This document shows, in pieces, positions 1 through 7,964 of a stretch of 64,000 nucleotides of DNA. The first letter of the stretch is position 1. The number at the start of each line of letters is the position of its first letter. Origin of the DNA: Bacteroidota bacterium (GTDB lineage: Bacteria; Bacteroidota; Bacteroidia; B-17B0; Aurantibacillaceae); the NCBI GenBank assembly GCA_021156365.1, contig JAJNDK010000001.1, positions 372,001 to 436,000 on the forward strand. The letters run 5' to 3'. The translations under genes were made by a program, and so were the position numbers. The notes under the pieces were generated by a model that saw nothing but the letters and a program-made list of their open reading frames with translations, was not told where the DNA came from and made no database searches.

Positions 1-2
1 AA

Positions 3-77
3 GGATTTTACGAGTATACTGCAGGTAGCAAGGATCTTGTGCTGGCAGAGCGGTTCCGTAAAAAGGAAATGGCTTAA
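3..77 (+). CDS. C-terminal tail of an unidentified gene (partial)
   Basis: An open frame enters from the left edge and stops with TAA at 75-77, giving about 24 residues ending in FRKKEMA. A convincing terminator lies about 70 bases further on, which fits the end of a transcription unit. The fragment is too short to name a family. The other frames stop quickly or run through repeat-like sequence, so this is the best reading of the edge. Confidence 0.4.
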   Translation, partial: GFYEYTAGSKDLVLAERFRKKEMA

Positions 78-84
78 GTATTTA

Positions 85-110
85 GCTGACCAGACGTGGA
101 TTTCGCAGAT
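85..110. repeat. Dispersed intergenic repeat, CAGACGTGGATTTCGCAGAT type
   Basis: This stretch contains CAGACGTGGATTTCGCAGAT and resembles the sequences at 26661-26676 and, inverted, 26812-26827. Short sequences of this kind (CAGAC..GGATTTC, CAGATTTCGC) recur between genes in this window and do not belong to a reading frame I can support. Confidence 0.5.
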
Positions 111-143
111 ACTTTGCTTTAATTCAAATTGTCTCAGATTTTT

Positions 144-179
144 AGCCGCCGTTGGTGTTTTCACCAGCGGCTTTTTTTT
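144..179 (+). terminator. Rho-independent terminator
   Basis: A GC-rich hairpin (AGCCGC...TGGTG, TTTT loop, CACCAGCGGCT, with a small bulge in the left arm) is followed by a run of seven T. It ends the transcript entering from the left edge. The rest of the 180-381 interval shows nothing I recognise. Confidence 0.75.
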
Positions 180-381
180 ATGTTGTTTTTGTTGCAGAAT
201 CCTGGAGTGTATTGTTGAAAGTTTGTTTTTATCAACTGATGGGAAATTGGTATATTTGAGTGTGTATTTGACTCTAACGTAATCAGATATCTCGCCGAAA
301 TTTTAGTGTATAAGTCTGAACGTCAGAAGTACAAACAAGCAGGCAATATGTAAAAACATCCACATTAGATCCATATGAAAA

Positions 382-1008
382 ATGAAAGTACTTTTATTTG
401 GCGCCACCGGCCCTACAGGTAAGCTTATATTAGACAACTTACTCCAGGAAAATCACGAAGTAACCTGTTTTGTTCGTAACCCGGACAAATTAACAATGAA
501 GCACCAATTATTGACAATTGTAAAGGGTTCCATCCTGGACCAGGCTGCCATTGAGCCCGCTCTTAAAAACCAGGACATTGTTGTTTCTGCACTGGGCAAA
601 AAACCAACAATAACTGACACTTCCATGTCGGGCGCAACTGAAAAAATAGTCCGCGCAATGGAAAAGACGGGAACGAAACGAATCATTCTGATCTCTACAC
701 TCGGAATAAAAGAAACAAAAGGGATGATGGGTTTATTTTTCACATATGCATTGCAATCGGTCTTGTTAAAAAACAACTTTGCTGAAAAAGCAAGGCAGGA
801 AGATATTTTAGCCAAAAGTACTATCGACTGGATGGCAGTCAGACCCTCCGTTTTAACGAATGGTACCAAAACAGGAAACTATAAAACAGGATTTCAGCCC
901 GGTGAAAAAATTAACCCTAAACTATCACGTGCTGACCTTGCTGACTTTATTGTGAAAAACATTACGACGACAAAATATAGCAGGACAGCTGTCAACATTT
1001 CATATTAG
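382..1008 (+). CDS. NAD(P)H-binding SDR / NmrA-like protein
   Basis: A 208-residue protein of the atypical short-chain dehydrogenase (NAD(P)-binding, NmrA-like) type. The N-terminus has beta strand MKVLLFGATG followed by GPTGK, a GxxGxxG nucleotide-binding loop, and VRNPDKL after the second strand, typical of NADPH-binding sensors and reductases. The YxxxK active site of classical SDRs is not evident, so catalysis is unclear. An ATG seven bases upstream is in another frame. The gene and the next one are visibly more AT-rich than the core genes nearby, which suggests an acquired patch. The substrate is unknown. Confidence 0.8.
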   Translation: MKVLLFGATGPTGKLILDNLLQENHEVTCFVRNPDKLTMKHQLLTIVKGSILDQAAIEPALKNQDIVVSALGKKPTITDTSMSGATEKIVRAMEKTGTKRIILISTLGIKETKGMMGLFFTYALQSVLLKNNFAEKARQEDILAKSTIDWMAVRPSVLTNGTKTGNYKTGFQPGEKINPKLSRADLADFIVKNITTTKYSRTAVNISY

Positions 1009-1079
1009 CAGGAGACTACGTTGTGCGGAATTCTACTGTTCCAACTATTACTGCAAACATTCAACAAATGAGCTACATA

Positions 1080-1100
1080 TTAGCAAGTTTCGGATTTTAT
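1080..1100 (+). repeat. 21-bp direct repeat, left copy flanking the AraC-Ogt gene
   Basis: This 21-base sequence (starts TTAGCAAGTTTCGG, ends TTTTAT) recurs at 1993-2013 with one mismatch. The two copies bracket the repair gene at 1145-1996. Confidence 0.75.
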
Positions 1101-1144
1101 AACAACAATCTTCTTTCGACCTTAGCAGTATAAAATTTGGCATC

Positions 1145-1996
1145 ATGGTCGAACAACAAAACATCAATTATAAAAGAATTGCAGAAGCAATTGGGTATAT
1201 CAAAACAAACTTTAAAGAACAACCGAACCTTGACGAGGTTGCAAAGAAGGTTCATTTAAGTCCATTTCATTTCCAACGCCTTTTTAGCGAATGGGCAGGC
1301 ACAAGTCCAAAGAAATTTCTGCAGTTTACTACCGTGGAGTATGCCAAGACACTTTTAAAGGAAAACCAGGCAACACTTTTTGAAACTGCACACGAAACAG
1401 GGCTTTCAGGAACAGGGCGTTTACACGATCTGTTTATCAACATAGAAGGTATGACACCGGCGGAATACAAAAATGGAGGAAAAGATCTGGCTATAAATTA
1501 CAGTTTTGCAGAAAGTCCGTTCGGAAATATTTTAGTTGCTTCTACAGGAAAGGGAATTTGTTATATGGCATTTGCAGACGATGAACCGGCTGCATTTTCC
1601 TCACTACAAAGTCATTACCCAAATGCGCATTTCAGACAAATGACTGATTTAATTCAACAAAATGCACTCTACATTTTCACGTACGACTGGACAAAACTTA
1701 ACCAGGTAAAACTACACTTAAAAGGAACGGATTTTCAACTCAAGGTTTGGCAAACACTTTTAAAAATTCCGATGGGACAGCTTACGACCTATGGAGCTAT
1801 TGCGAACAAAATTGAAAACCCGAATGCATCAAGAGCAGTAGGCACAGCAATCGGGAGCAATCCTGTAGCGTTCCTGATTCCTTGTCATCGGGTAATTCAG
1901 TCTACGGGAATATTCGGTGGCTATATGTGGGGCAACACGAGAAAAACAGCCATTATAGGTTGGGAAGGGATAAAAACACATTCAGGATCTGTTTAG
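1145..1996 (+). CDS. ada: AraC-type regulator fused to methylated-DNA-cysteine methyltransferase (Ada-like)
   Basis: This 283-residue fusion repairs O6-alkylguanine and probably regulates transcription. Residues 10-108 are an AraC helix-turn-helix domain (NLDEVAKKVHLSPFHFQRLF). Residues about 118-275 are a 6-O-methylguanine-DNA methyltransferase with the acceptor cysteine C247 in IPCHRV and the upstream helix-turn-helix segment (TTYGAIAN...SRAVGTAIGSNP). The N-terminal Ada metal-binding domain that repairs phosphotriesters in E. coli Ada is missing, but a broken gene for that type of domain lies just downstream (2145-2431). The split architecture is known in Bacteroidota. Codon use is AT-rich compared with the neighbours. 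Confidence 0.9.
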   Translation: MVEQQNINYKRIAEAIGYIKTNFKEQPNLDEVAKKVHLSPFHFQRLFSEWAGTSPKKFLQFTTVEYAKTLLKENQATLFETAHETGLSGTGRLHDLFINIEGMTPAEYKNGGKDLAINYSFAESPFGNILVASTGKGICYMAFADDEPAAFSSLQSHYPNAHFRQMTDLIQQNALYIFTYDWTKLNQVKLHLKGTDFQLKVWQTLLKIPMGQLTTYGAIANKIENPNASRAVGTAIGSNPVAFLIPCHRVIQSTGIFGGYMWGNTRKTAIIGWEGIKTHSGSV

Positions 1997-2013
1997 CAAG
2001 TTTCGGGTTTTAT
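1993..2013 (+). repeat. 21-bp direct repeat, right copy flanking the AraC-Ogt gene
   Basis: 20 of 21 bases match 1080-1100. This copy includes the TAG stop codon of the AraC-Ogt gene, so the repeat overlaps the coding end. Confidence 0.75.
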
Positions 2014-2144
2014 TGCTCCCCGACTATGTGAATCCTTGCATTCAAATTTTGTAGATACAGCAATGAAGAGTTTAGGCTCCAATGTTATCGGCCTTGTATC
2101 GAACGACACGTTAGGAATTATTTTTCACGATGCTTTGTTAGAAA

Positions 2145-2431
2145 ATGATAATACATTCTGATAGTAAGGACTGTGATTTAAGGAGCAAGATCAGACAAAA
2201 AGAAATCTGCTATGGAGGAAACAGAAAATTAAAAATATACGGAACACTGTGCAATGCAAATCGGGCAAACGAATGAACCGGGCGAACAGAGTTTTCTTTG
2301 CATCAGAAAACGAAGCTATTAAAAACGACTTTCGACCTTGTGGGCATTGTATGAGAACAGCTTACAAAAAATGGATTCATTTTTCAACGAAACAGAGGCT
2401 TTCAAAAAATTCCCGTTGCGTTACTTCCTGA
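2145..2431 (+). pseudogene. Ada metal-binding domain protein, broken by a 2-base frameshift
   Basis: Starting at ATG 2145 the frame reads MIIHSDSKDCDLRSKIRQ then KEICYGGNRKLKIYGTL and then stops at TGA 2274-2276. The continuation is in another frame from 2252: QCKSGKRMNRANRVFF followed by ASENEAIKNDFRPCGHCM. Together these give the Ada Zn-binding fold with its four cysteines (KEIC, QC, PCGHC). The two halves join if two bases (TG within CTGTGCAA near 2248-2251) are removed. Either a real frameshift mutation or an assembly error explains this. The end overlaps the 3' end of the convergent T9SS gene by 11 bases. An intact copy would supply the domain missing from the AraC-Ogt protein. Confidence 0.85.
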
Positions 2432-3719
2432 TCGAATTCAGCTTCTTCACCCCGATCAGCTGATCGTAGTAGGTACCTAATTTCCGGTGATACACATAGA
2501 TCGTGTAATCATTCTCGGTTTCCCAGTGGTTGCCTTCGATCATGGTTTCATCTACTGCCGATTTGCCATCCTTTGCATATACGTACTGGTAATTATAAAA
2601 GCCCTGTTTCAGAAATAGCTCGCACTCATAACCTTTTTTGAGCATGTTATAGCTCATCCTCGTCTCTTTCCCCAGTCGCCAGTCGCAGAACTTGCCGGTG
2701 ATGTAGAAATTGCCATCTGCCAGCGGCGTATCGTACGGGAAGAAAAACTCCACATGGCAATAATCCGCTTCCGTATCGTTATTGTCCATTTCCTGTGTGC
2801 GGATGTAAAATTCCCCGTTCAGGTCGGGGCTCTGCATATAACGTTTAAAGGTGCGCACCTCTTCCGGATACAACTGTACCCGGTAAAGTGAGGTAGAATC
2901 CTTATACATTTTCTGGATGTACTGCGTATAGAATTTTATGCTCTTATCGTCGAAATTCCTGAATTCATGGCCGCCATTGAAACAAGTACTGCCATCATCA
3001 TAATCATAGGTAAGCTCATTCAGATTGGCAAACATCGGCTTCAGGTTATAGATCGCATTGTCCCAGCGGTTGTTTTGCGTGATCACCACTTTCATATCCG
3101 TATACGGATTGGTGAGATTGTAGTTGGTGAACTGAATGGAAAAATCAACTTCCTGCTTATCGAAATACTCATCGGAACGGGCTGCCTGGTGAACATTTCC
3201 CGGAATAGCCACGAGATTCTGATATACCATAAAACGCTTGCTTAACACCAGGTTTTCACGATTGTTGTCCTGATACACGAGCACAATATAGTTCCCGCTT
3301 TTCGAGAATTTCATTCCGCTGTTCGGAAAATTAACTTTGTAATGCGTGTATTGCTGGATGGTATTGCTGGAATAGGCATAATTGGTGATATTGTCCTCGA
3401 AAAATCCGGTCAGGTATTCCGATTGTACAAAATCCGTTGCATTCCAGCTGGCATCGCAATGAATAAGTGTGTAGTTGTAATTTTTATAACCTCCGTCCAG
3501 GTCATCAAAGCTCAGTTCCAATTGCTCATCAGAGCCAAATTCGATCAGTGCCGGAGCCAGCTCATAAGAAGTTTCCCTGAGCTGCGGGGTTTTTATGGAA
3601 GGTTTGTAGATCCAGTCCTGGTATCGGATAAATTTTTCTTTCACATATTCATCGTCCTGCGCAAAAACGCTACATACCGCTAAAAGAAGGAAAAAGAGAA
3701 AACTGTTTTTTTTATTCAT
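2421..3719 (-). CDS. Type IX secretion system plug protein (DUF5103)
   Basis: A 432-residue secreted protein with a signal peptide (residues 1-20, ending CSVFAQ) and the family start DDEYVKEKFIRYQDWIYKPSIKT. This matches the DUF5103/T9SS plug family, whose Flavobacterium johnsoniae member occludes the periplasmic side of the SprA translocon. The second half (DGNFYITGKFCDWRLGKETRMSYNM...YECELFLKQGFYNYQYVY) looks like the family's C-terminal immunoglobulin-like domain. Length is as expected. Its presence fits the T9SS cargo proteins at 33419 and 45641. No other T9SS gene is next to it. Confidence 0.85.
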   Translation of the reverse strand: MNKKNSFLFFLLLAVCSVFAQDDEYVKEKFIRYQDWIYKPSIKTPQLRETSYELAPALIEFGSDEQLELSFDDLDGGYKNYNYTLIHCDASWNATDFVQSEYLTGFFEDNITNYAYSSNTIQQYTHYKVNFPNSGMKFSKSGNYIVLVYQDNNRENLVLSKRFMVYQNLVAIPGNVHQAARSDEYFDKQEVDFSIQFTNYNLTNPYTDMKVVITQNNRWDNAIYNLKPMFANLNELTYDYDDGSTCFNGGHEFRNFDDKSIKFYTQYIQKMYKDSTSLYRVQLYPEEVRTFKRYMQSPDLNGEFYIRTQEMDNNDTEADYCHVEFFFPYDTPLADGNFYITGKFCDWRLGKETRMSYNMLKKGYECELFLKQGFYNYQYVYAKDGKSAVDETMIEGNHWETENDYTIYVYHRKLGTYYDQLIGVKKLNSIRK

Positions 3720-3795
3720 TCGTCATTGATCTTTTTGAACGCTACACCTTTAGCAAAAAACAAGCCAGCTTGTCTTTTCGCACAGTGATACGCAT

Positions 3796-4914
3796 TTATC
3801 TTCTCTTTTTCAAAGGCAGCCTGTACCCTACTCCAAACTCGAAATAATGCGCTACCGCCCAATGTGTCTTTAACGCAAAGGTAGCAATGATATTGTTTTT
3901 GGTGTAATAACGCATGGCAATACGATGGTAGAACATCCCATCGCCGGTGAAATTGGTATACAGATAACGCCCGAACTCCACGGGAAACGAAAGCCTGCCC
4001 ACATTGTATGCATAGCTGAGGCGCACTCCTACCTGCAGGTATTTCGCTTTATTGCTATACCGAATGGAATCTGCATCAAAAATATCCTGTATCACCGACT
4101 GGTCGTAGAATACATCCAGTCCTCCGCCGAATTTATGTGTATTCCGCTTGTTGAAATAATACCCAAGCGAATACGACTGTGCAAGGAATTTAGGTCCGCC
4201 CGGAGGCTCCGTTTCATTGGCCCCGTAAGCAGCGATCACATACAGCTCATGCCTGCTTTTGGCTGCAGAAGAGGAATCTATCACCAGGGGCTTAGCTTCT
4301 TTTTTATCTTTAAAGCGATAAGTCAAACCACCAAAGGCTGTCATCATATTCACGCCCAGGTTCGGGGCTTTGAATTTTCCATTGGACGCATGCGAAAAAC
4401 TGATCCCGGTCTCGAGGCGCATCCGGTCGCCAATGTTGAATTTGTAGAACCACTTGAAATTGATATAAGCACTATAGCGCGTACTGATCACATTGTTCTT
4501 ATGGTTTTCCACCGGATCGAACTTTTGGGTAGCATAAGCCAGGCCCGTTCCCAAACGCATGTAAAGCCGCGATGCCCGGTCGTTCTTATTGAGCGGGATA
4601 TCATAGAACGGGGCAATGCCAATAATGGAGCCTAATTGCTCCCGGTTGGCCAGATAGATATACGTAAGAGATACGCCGCGTTCCGGGAAATTATTCTCAT
4701 AATGCCACAGTTTATCCCCTTTTGTAGGCCGGGCCCAGTTCAGCTCCATTCCGCCGATATGCCCGTGTACCAGGTGCCCCATCGTATTGCGATGCTGCAG
4801 GATAAAGCCGAAATGAGGCTGCACTTTCAGGTACCAGCTATCGGGATTGTCCAGCTGTGCATAGCTGTAGCCATTTCCAATTAACAGTATAAATAGTAGA
4901 ATCCTTTTAAGCAC
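3796..4914 (-). CDS. PagL-like acyloxyacyl hydrolase (lipid A 3-O-deacylase family)
   Basis: A 372-residue outer membrane beta-barrel protein with a signal peptide (residues 1-19, cleaved near YSYAQ). Residues 174-178 read SHASN, matching the HxSN active-site motif of PagL (H175, S177), with alternating aromatic strands around it. The family removes a 3-O-linked acyl chain from lipid A. The protein is about twice the length of Pseudomonas PagL because of a second barrel-like half after residue 210 that is typical of Bacteroidota members. Activity is inferred from the motif only. The gene is divergent from the oxidase at 4960. Confidence 0.75.
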   Translation of the reverse strand: MLKRILLFILLIGNGYSYAQLDNPDSWYLKVQPHFGFILQHRNTMGHLVHGHIGGMELNWARPTKGDKLWHYENNFPERGVSLTYIYLANREQLGSIIGIAPFYDIPLNKNDRASRLYMRLGTGLAYATQKFDPVENHKNNVISTRYSAYINFKWFYKFNIGDRMRLETGISFSHASNGKFKAPNLGVNMMTAFGGLTYRFKDKKEAKPLVIDSSSAAKSRHELYVIAAYGANETEPPGGPKFLAQSYSLGYYFNKRNTHKFGGGLDVFYDQSVIQDIFDADSIRYSNKAKYLQVGVRLSYAYNVGRLSFPVEFGRYLYTNFTGDGMFYHRIAMRYYTKNNIIATFALKTHWAVAHYFEFGVGYRLPLKKRR

Positions 4915-4932
4915 AGGTAAGGGACAAAAATG

Positions 4933-4940
4933 TATCTTTG
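4933..4940 (+). promoter_or_regulatory. -7 box TATCTTTG of the L-2-hydroxyglutarate oxidase gene
   Basis: Perfect match to the Bacteroidota -7 element TAnnTTTG, 20 bases before ATG 4960. It shows that the in-frame ATG at 4930 overlaps the promoter and is not the start. Confidence 0.7.
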
Positions 4941-4959
4941 CAAAGATAATTTTTTTCCT

Positions 4960-6174
4960 ATGTCAGAAGTACAATACGACGTGATAGTTGTAGGAGGCGG
5001 AATTGTTGGTTTAGCATCTGCCTACAAAATAAACTGCCGGTATCCCGATAAAAAAATCCTTGTTTTAGAAAAAGAGAATGCCGTGGCTGCCCACCAGACA
5101 GGGCACAATTCGGGCGTGATCCATTCGGGTATCTATTACAAACCAGGCTCTTACAAAGCCGTGCACTGCGTAAATGGCAGGCGGGAACTGGTGGAATTTG
5201 CCAAAGAACATAATATCAAACACGATATTTGCGGAAAAGTGATCGTGGCTACCGAAGATAGCGAGCTGGCCCATATGAACAAGGTTTTCAGCAACGGACA
5301 AGCAAATGGCGTGGAAGGCATAGAGATCATCGATAAAAAAAGAATTAAGGAAATAGAGCCTTATTGCGAAGGCATTGCCGGCATCTGGGTTCCCTGCTGC
5401 GGGATCATTGATTACCCGGATGTTGCAAGAACGTACGTAAAACTACTGGAAGAGAAATTTAACAGCAAGGTACTTACCGGCCACAAGGTAACCGCCTTCG
5501 AAAAGCACGATACTTACACAACGGTTGTTACCGAAAAGGGTAATTTCACTGCAAAATACATCATTACCTGCGCCGGCCTGCAAAGTGACCGGATAGCAAA
5601 GAAGGAAGGAATTAAAAGCGATGCGGAGATCATTGGCTTCCGGGGCGATTATTACGATCTTACAGATAAAGGAAGAAGCAAGGTGAAGAACCTGATCTAC
5701 CCGGTACCGAATGCCAAATTCCCCTTCCTGGGCGTGCACTTCACCCGGATGATCCATGGCGGCGTAGAATGCGGACCAAATGCAGTATTTGTATTTAAAC
5801 GCGAAGGTTACGGCAAAACATCCTTCAGCCTGAAAGATACCTGGGATGCCTTTACATTTGGCGGTACTTGGAAATTTTTCGGCAAACACTGGAAGTTCGG
5901 ACTGGATGAGTACCGTGGCGCATTCTCCAAAGCTTATTTCCTGAAACGTCTTCAAAAATTGATCCCAACGCTTGAACAGGATGATATTGTTGCTGCAAGA
6001 GCGGGAGTACGGGCAATGGCTTTGGCTCCGCAAGGCGATATGCTGGATGATTTTAAGATCGAATACCATGGAAATGCGATCCACGTGCTAAATGCACCGT
6101 CACCGGCTGCCACGGCTTCATTGGCATATGGTTCTGAGATCGAGAAAATGGCAAGCAAGTATTTTCAGTTTTAG
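4960..6174 (+). CDS. lhgO: L-2-hydroxyglutarate oxidase
   Basis: A 404-residue FAD-dependent oxidase that converts L-2-hydroxyglutarate to 2-oxoglutarate. The N-terminus has the dinucleotide motif VIVVGGGIVGLASAY (GxGxxG) followed by the family signature HQTGHNSGVIHSGIYYKPGS. The C-terminal GVRAMALAPQGDMLDDF and NAPSPAATASLAYG are typical of LhgO/L2HGDH. The start at 4960 (MSEVQYDVIVV) is chosen because a promoter box sits at 4933-4940. It stands alone as a transcription unit; length is normal. Confidence 0.92.
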   Translation: MSEVQYDVIVVGGGIVGLASAYKINCRYPDKKILVLEKENAVAAHQTGHNSGVIHSGIYYKPGSYKAVHCVNGRRELVEFAKEHNIKHDICGKVIVATEDSELAHMNKVFSNGQANGVEGIEIIDKKRIKEIEPYCEGIAGIWVPCCGIIDYPDVARTYVKLLEEKFNSKVLTGHKVTAFEKHDTYTTVVTEKGNFTAKYIITCAGLQSDRIAKKEGIKSDAEIIGFRGDYYDLTDKGRSKVKNLIYPVPNAKFPFLGVHFTRMIHGGVECGPNAVFVFKREGYGKTSFSLKDTWDAFTFGGTWKFFGKHWKFGLDEYRGAFSKAYFLKRLQKLIPTLEQDDIVAARAGVRAMALAPQGDMLDDFKIEYHGNAIHVLNAPSPAATASLAYGSEIEKMASKYFQF

Positions 6175-6203
6175 ATAGCAGATACCGAAGGCTTGAATAT
6201 AAA

Positions 6204-6649
6204 ATGAGTACGTATACACAAATTATATATCAGATCGTTTTCAGCACTAAAAACCGGGAACGGACCTTATCCAAAGAGAACCGTGACGAATTCTATAAAT
6301 ACATATCCGGTCTTTAGCTAATAAAAAATGTCATTTGTATAGAATCAATGGCGTGGAGGACCACATTCACATCTTAACACATGTACATCCTTCTATTGCC
6401 CTGGCTTCTCTTGTAAAGGATATAAAGATCGCGAGTGCGGAATACATTAAAAAAAAACGCTTGTTTTCCAATTTTAATAGCTGGCAGGAAGGCTATGGTG
6501 CATTTACATATTCGATCGGGGAAAAAGACGTATTAATAGAATATGTGAAAAACCAGGAAGAACATCACCAGACAAAATCGTTCCGTGAAGAATACATGGA
6601 ATTATTGAAGGAACATCAGATCGAATTTGATGAAAAATATCTGCTCTGA
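6204..6649 (+). pseudogene. REP-associated tyrosine transposase (Y1/IS200-like), frameshifted
   Basis: ATG 6204 opens MSTYTQIIYQIVFSTKNRER, the typical start of RAYT/Y1 transposases, and the frame stops at TAG 6315-6317. The rest continues in another frame from TTA 6314 (LANKKCHLYRINGVEDHIHIL). One missing base near 6312-6314 explains the break. The HUH motif is HIH in EDHIHIL and the catalytic tyrosine is in EYVKNQEEHH, so both active-site parts were once present. The four REP-like palindromes directly downstream are the expected partners of such a transposase. A single sequencing error would also produce this picture. Confidence 0.85.
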
Positions 6650-6660
6650 TTTTTCATATA

Positions 6661-6677
6661 CAACCCCTTCAGGGTTG
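6661..6677. repeat. REP-like palindrome 1
   Basis: CAACCC / GGGTTG stem with a CTTCA loop. First of four related palindromes beside the broken transposase. Confidence 0.7.
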
Positions 6678-6709
6678 GGGATTCTTTCGGATGCAATTTT
6701 ATTCATATT

Positions 6710-6726
6710 GAACCCTTTCAGGGTTC
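6710..6726. repeat. REP-like palindrome 2
   Basis: GAACCC / GGGTTC stem with a TTTCA loop, same orientation as palindrome 1. Confidence 0.65.
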
Positions 6727-6794
6727 GGGAATACTTATTTTTGAAACAACACAAATTCATTGAACTATTATCAGCTATTGAATTCATTTGCGAA

Positions 6795-6816
6795 TTCAAC
6801 CCCGAATGGGGTTGAA
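6795..6816. repeat. REP-like palindrome 3
   Basis: Perfect nine-base stem TTCAACCCC / GGGGTTGAA with GAAT loop. The loop is in the opposite sense to palindromes 1 and 2. Confidence 0.75.
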
Positions 6817-6850
6817 CATGAATAGAATTTACATTGAAACCCAATTAAAA

Positions 6851-6867
6851 CAACCCCGAAGGGGTTG
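6851..6867. repeat. REP-like palindrome 4
   Basis: Perfect seven-base stem CAACCCC / GGGGTTG with GAA loop, same sense as palindrome 3. The whole 6650-6960 interval otherwise holds only the promoter box of the next gene. Confidence 0.75.
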
Positions 6868-6937
6868 AATGTTGTTATGGGTATGATAGATAAAAGACGA
6901 TTCCACACTCTCGAACAATATCCGAACGTAATTATTG

Positions 6938-6945
6938 TATATTTG
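6938..6945 (+). promoter_or_regulatory. -7 box TATATTTG of the patatin gene
   Basis: Consensus TAnnTTTG, 18 bases before ATG 6963. Confidence 0.65.
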
Positions 6946-6962
6946 ACTACAATTCGGAAACA

Positions 6963-7964
6963 ATGGCAACAAAAAAAATAGATCTTGCATTACAGGGCGG
7001 TGGCGCTCACGGAGCATTTACCTGGGGAGTTATCGATCGCTTGTTGGAAGAAGAAAGGATCGAAATAGAAGGCGTGTGCGGTACCAGTGCCGGCGCTATG
7101 AATGGCGTTTGCACCATTTATGGACTGAACAAAGGTGGAAGAGCCGGCGCTAAAAAATTATTGGAAACCTTTTGGAAAAAGATCTCCGATGCGGGCAAAC
7201 AAACCGGGATGCTGCCCAGCTGGTACGATAAGATCGTAAGCAAAGGCAATATGGATTTTTCGCCTACCTACCGTATGTTCTCTATGATGTCGGAAAACAT
7301 GTCGCCTTACAAATTCAATCCGACAAACATCAATCCACTTGAGAAGATCGTACTGGAGCTGATCGACTTTAAAGAGCTGCAGCAGATGAACCCACCGAAA
7401 TTGTTTGTTTGCGCTACCAACGTAAAGACATGCCAGCCGCGCGTGTTCGGCCCGAGCGAGATCACAGCCAAAGCCATTCTTGCTTCCGCCTGTCTTCCGT
7501 ATATGTACCAGGCCGTGGAGATCGACGGAGAATCCTACTGGGATGGTGGTTATATGGGCAACCCTCCTATTCAGCCACTGATAGACGAACCCGGAACGGA
7601 TGATGTATTGATCATCCAGATCAACCCGATCTTCATAAAAGAAACACCTACTACGATCGAAGACATCCGCGATCGGGTGAATGAGCTCAGCTTCAATTCT
7701 TCGTTAGTGGCCGAGTTGAAACATATTCTTTTTCAGCAGGAGCTGATCGACAAAGGCATCACACTGGATGGAAAATTGCGGAGAACTTACCTGCACAGTA
7801 TCAGTTCTGACGATGCTTTGGGCAACCTGAATCTTTCCAGCAAGCTGAATACGGATTGGGATTTTTTATCCTACCTGAAAGAGACCGGCAGGCAACATGC
7901 GGAAAGCTGGATAAAAATCAATTACGATAAATTAGGGAAAGAATCCACCTGCAAGCTGCATTAA
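6963..7964 (+). CDS. Patatin-like phospholipase
   Basis: A 333-residue serine lipase/acyl hydrolase of the patatin family. The oxyanion loop QGGGAHGAF is at residues 11-19, the nucleophile elbow GTSAG places S42 as catalytic serine, and DGGY gives D194 of the Ser-Asp dyad. No signal peptide, so probably cytosolic or membrane-associated. It ends one base before the convergent folP gene. The substrate, probably a phospholipid or acyl ester, cannot be told. Confidence 0.88.
   Translation: MATKKIDLALQGGGAHGAFTWGVIDRLLEEERIEIEGVCGTSAGAMNGVCTIYGLNKGGRAGAKKLLETFWKKISDAGKQTGMLPSWYDKIVSKGNMDFSPTYRMFSMMSENMSPYKFNPTNINPLEKIVLELIDFKELQQMNPPKLFVCATNVKTCQPRVFGPSEITAKAILASACLPYMYQAVEIDGESYWDGGYMGNPPIQPLIDEPGTDDVLIIQINPIFIKETPTTIEDIRDRVNELSFNSSLVAELKHILFQQELIDKGITLDGKLRRTYLHSISSDDALGNLNLSSKLNTDWDFLSYLKETGRQHAESWIKINYDKLGKESTCKLH

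Noticed and set aside
37-282. Open frame of 81 codons over the first terminator
   Set aside because: It runs through a clear terminator hairpin and a dispersed repeat, with a cysteine and phenylalanine-rich low-complexity product.
2063-2161. Small 32-residue frame before the Ada-Zn gene
   Set aside because: No family character, no promoter box, and it overlaps the start of the Ada metal-binding gene.
4930-4959. Upstream ATG of the L-2-hydroxyglutarate oxidase gene
   Set aside because: The extra codons are the -7 promoter box TATCTTTG itself.
6627-6815. 62-codon frame over the REP palindromes
   Set aside because: It is composed of palindrome sequence and overlaps the transposase end.
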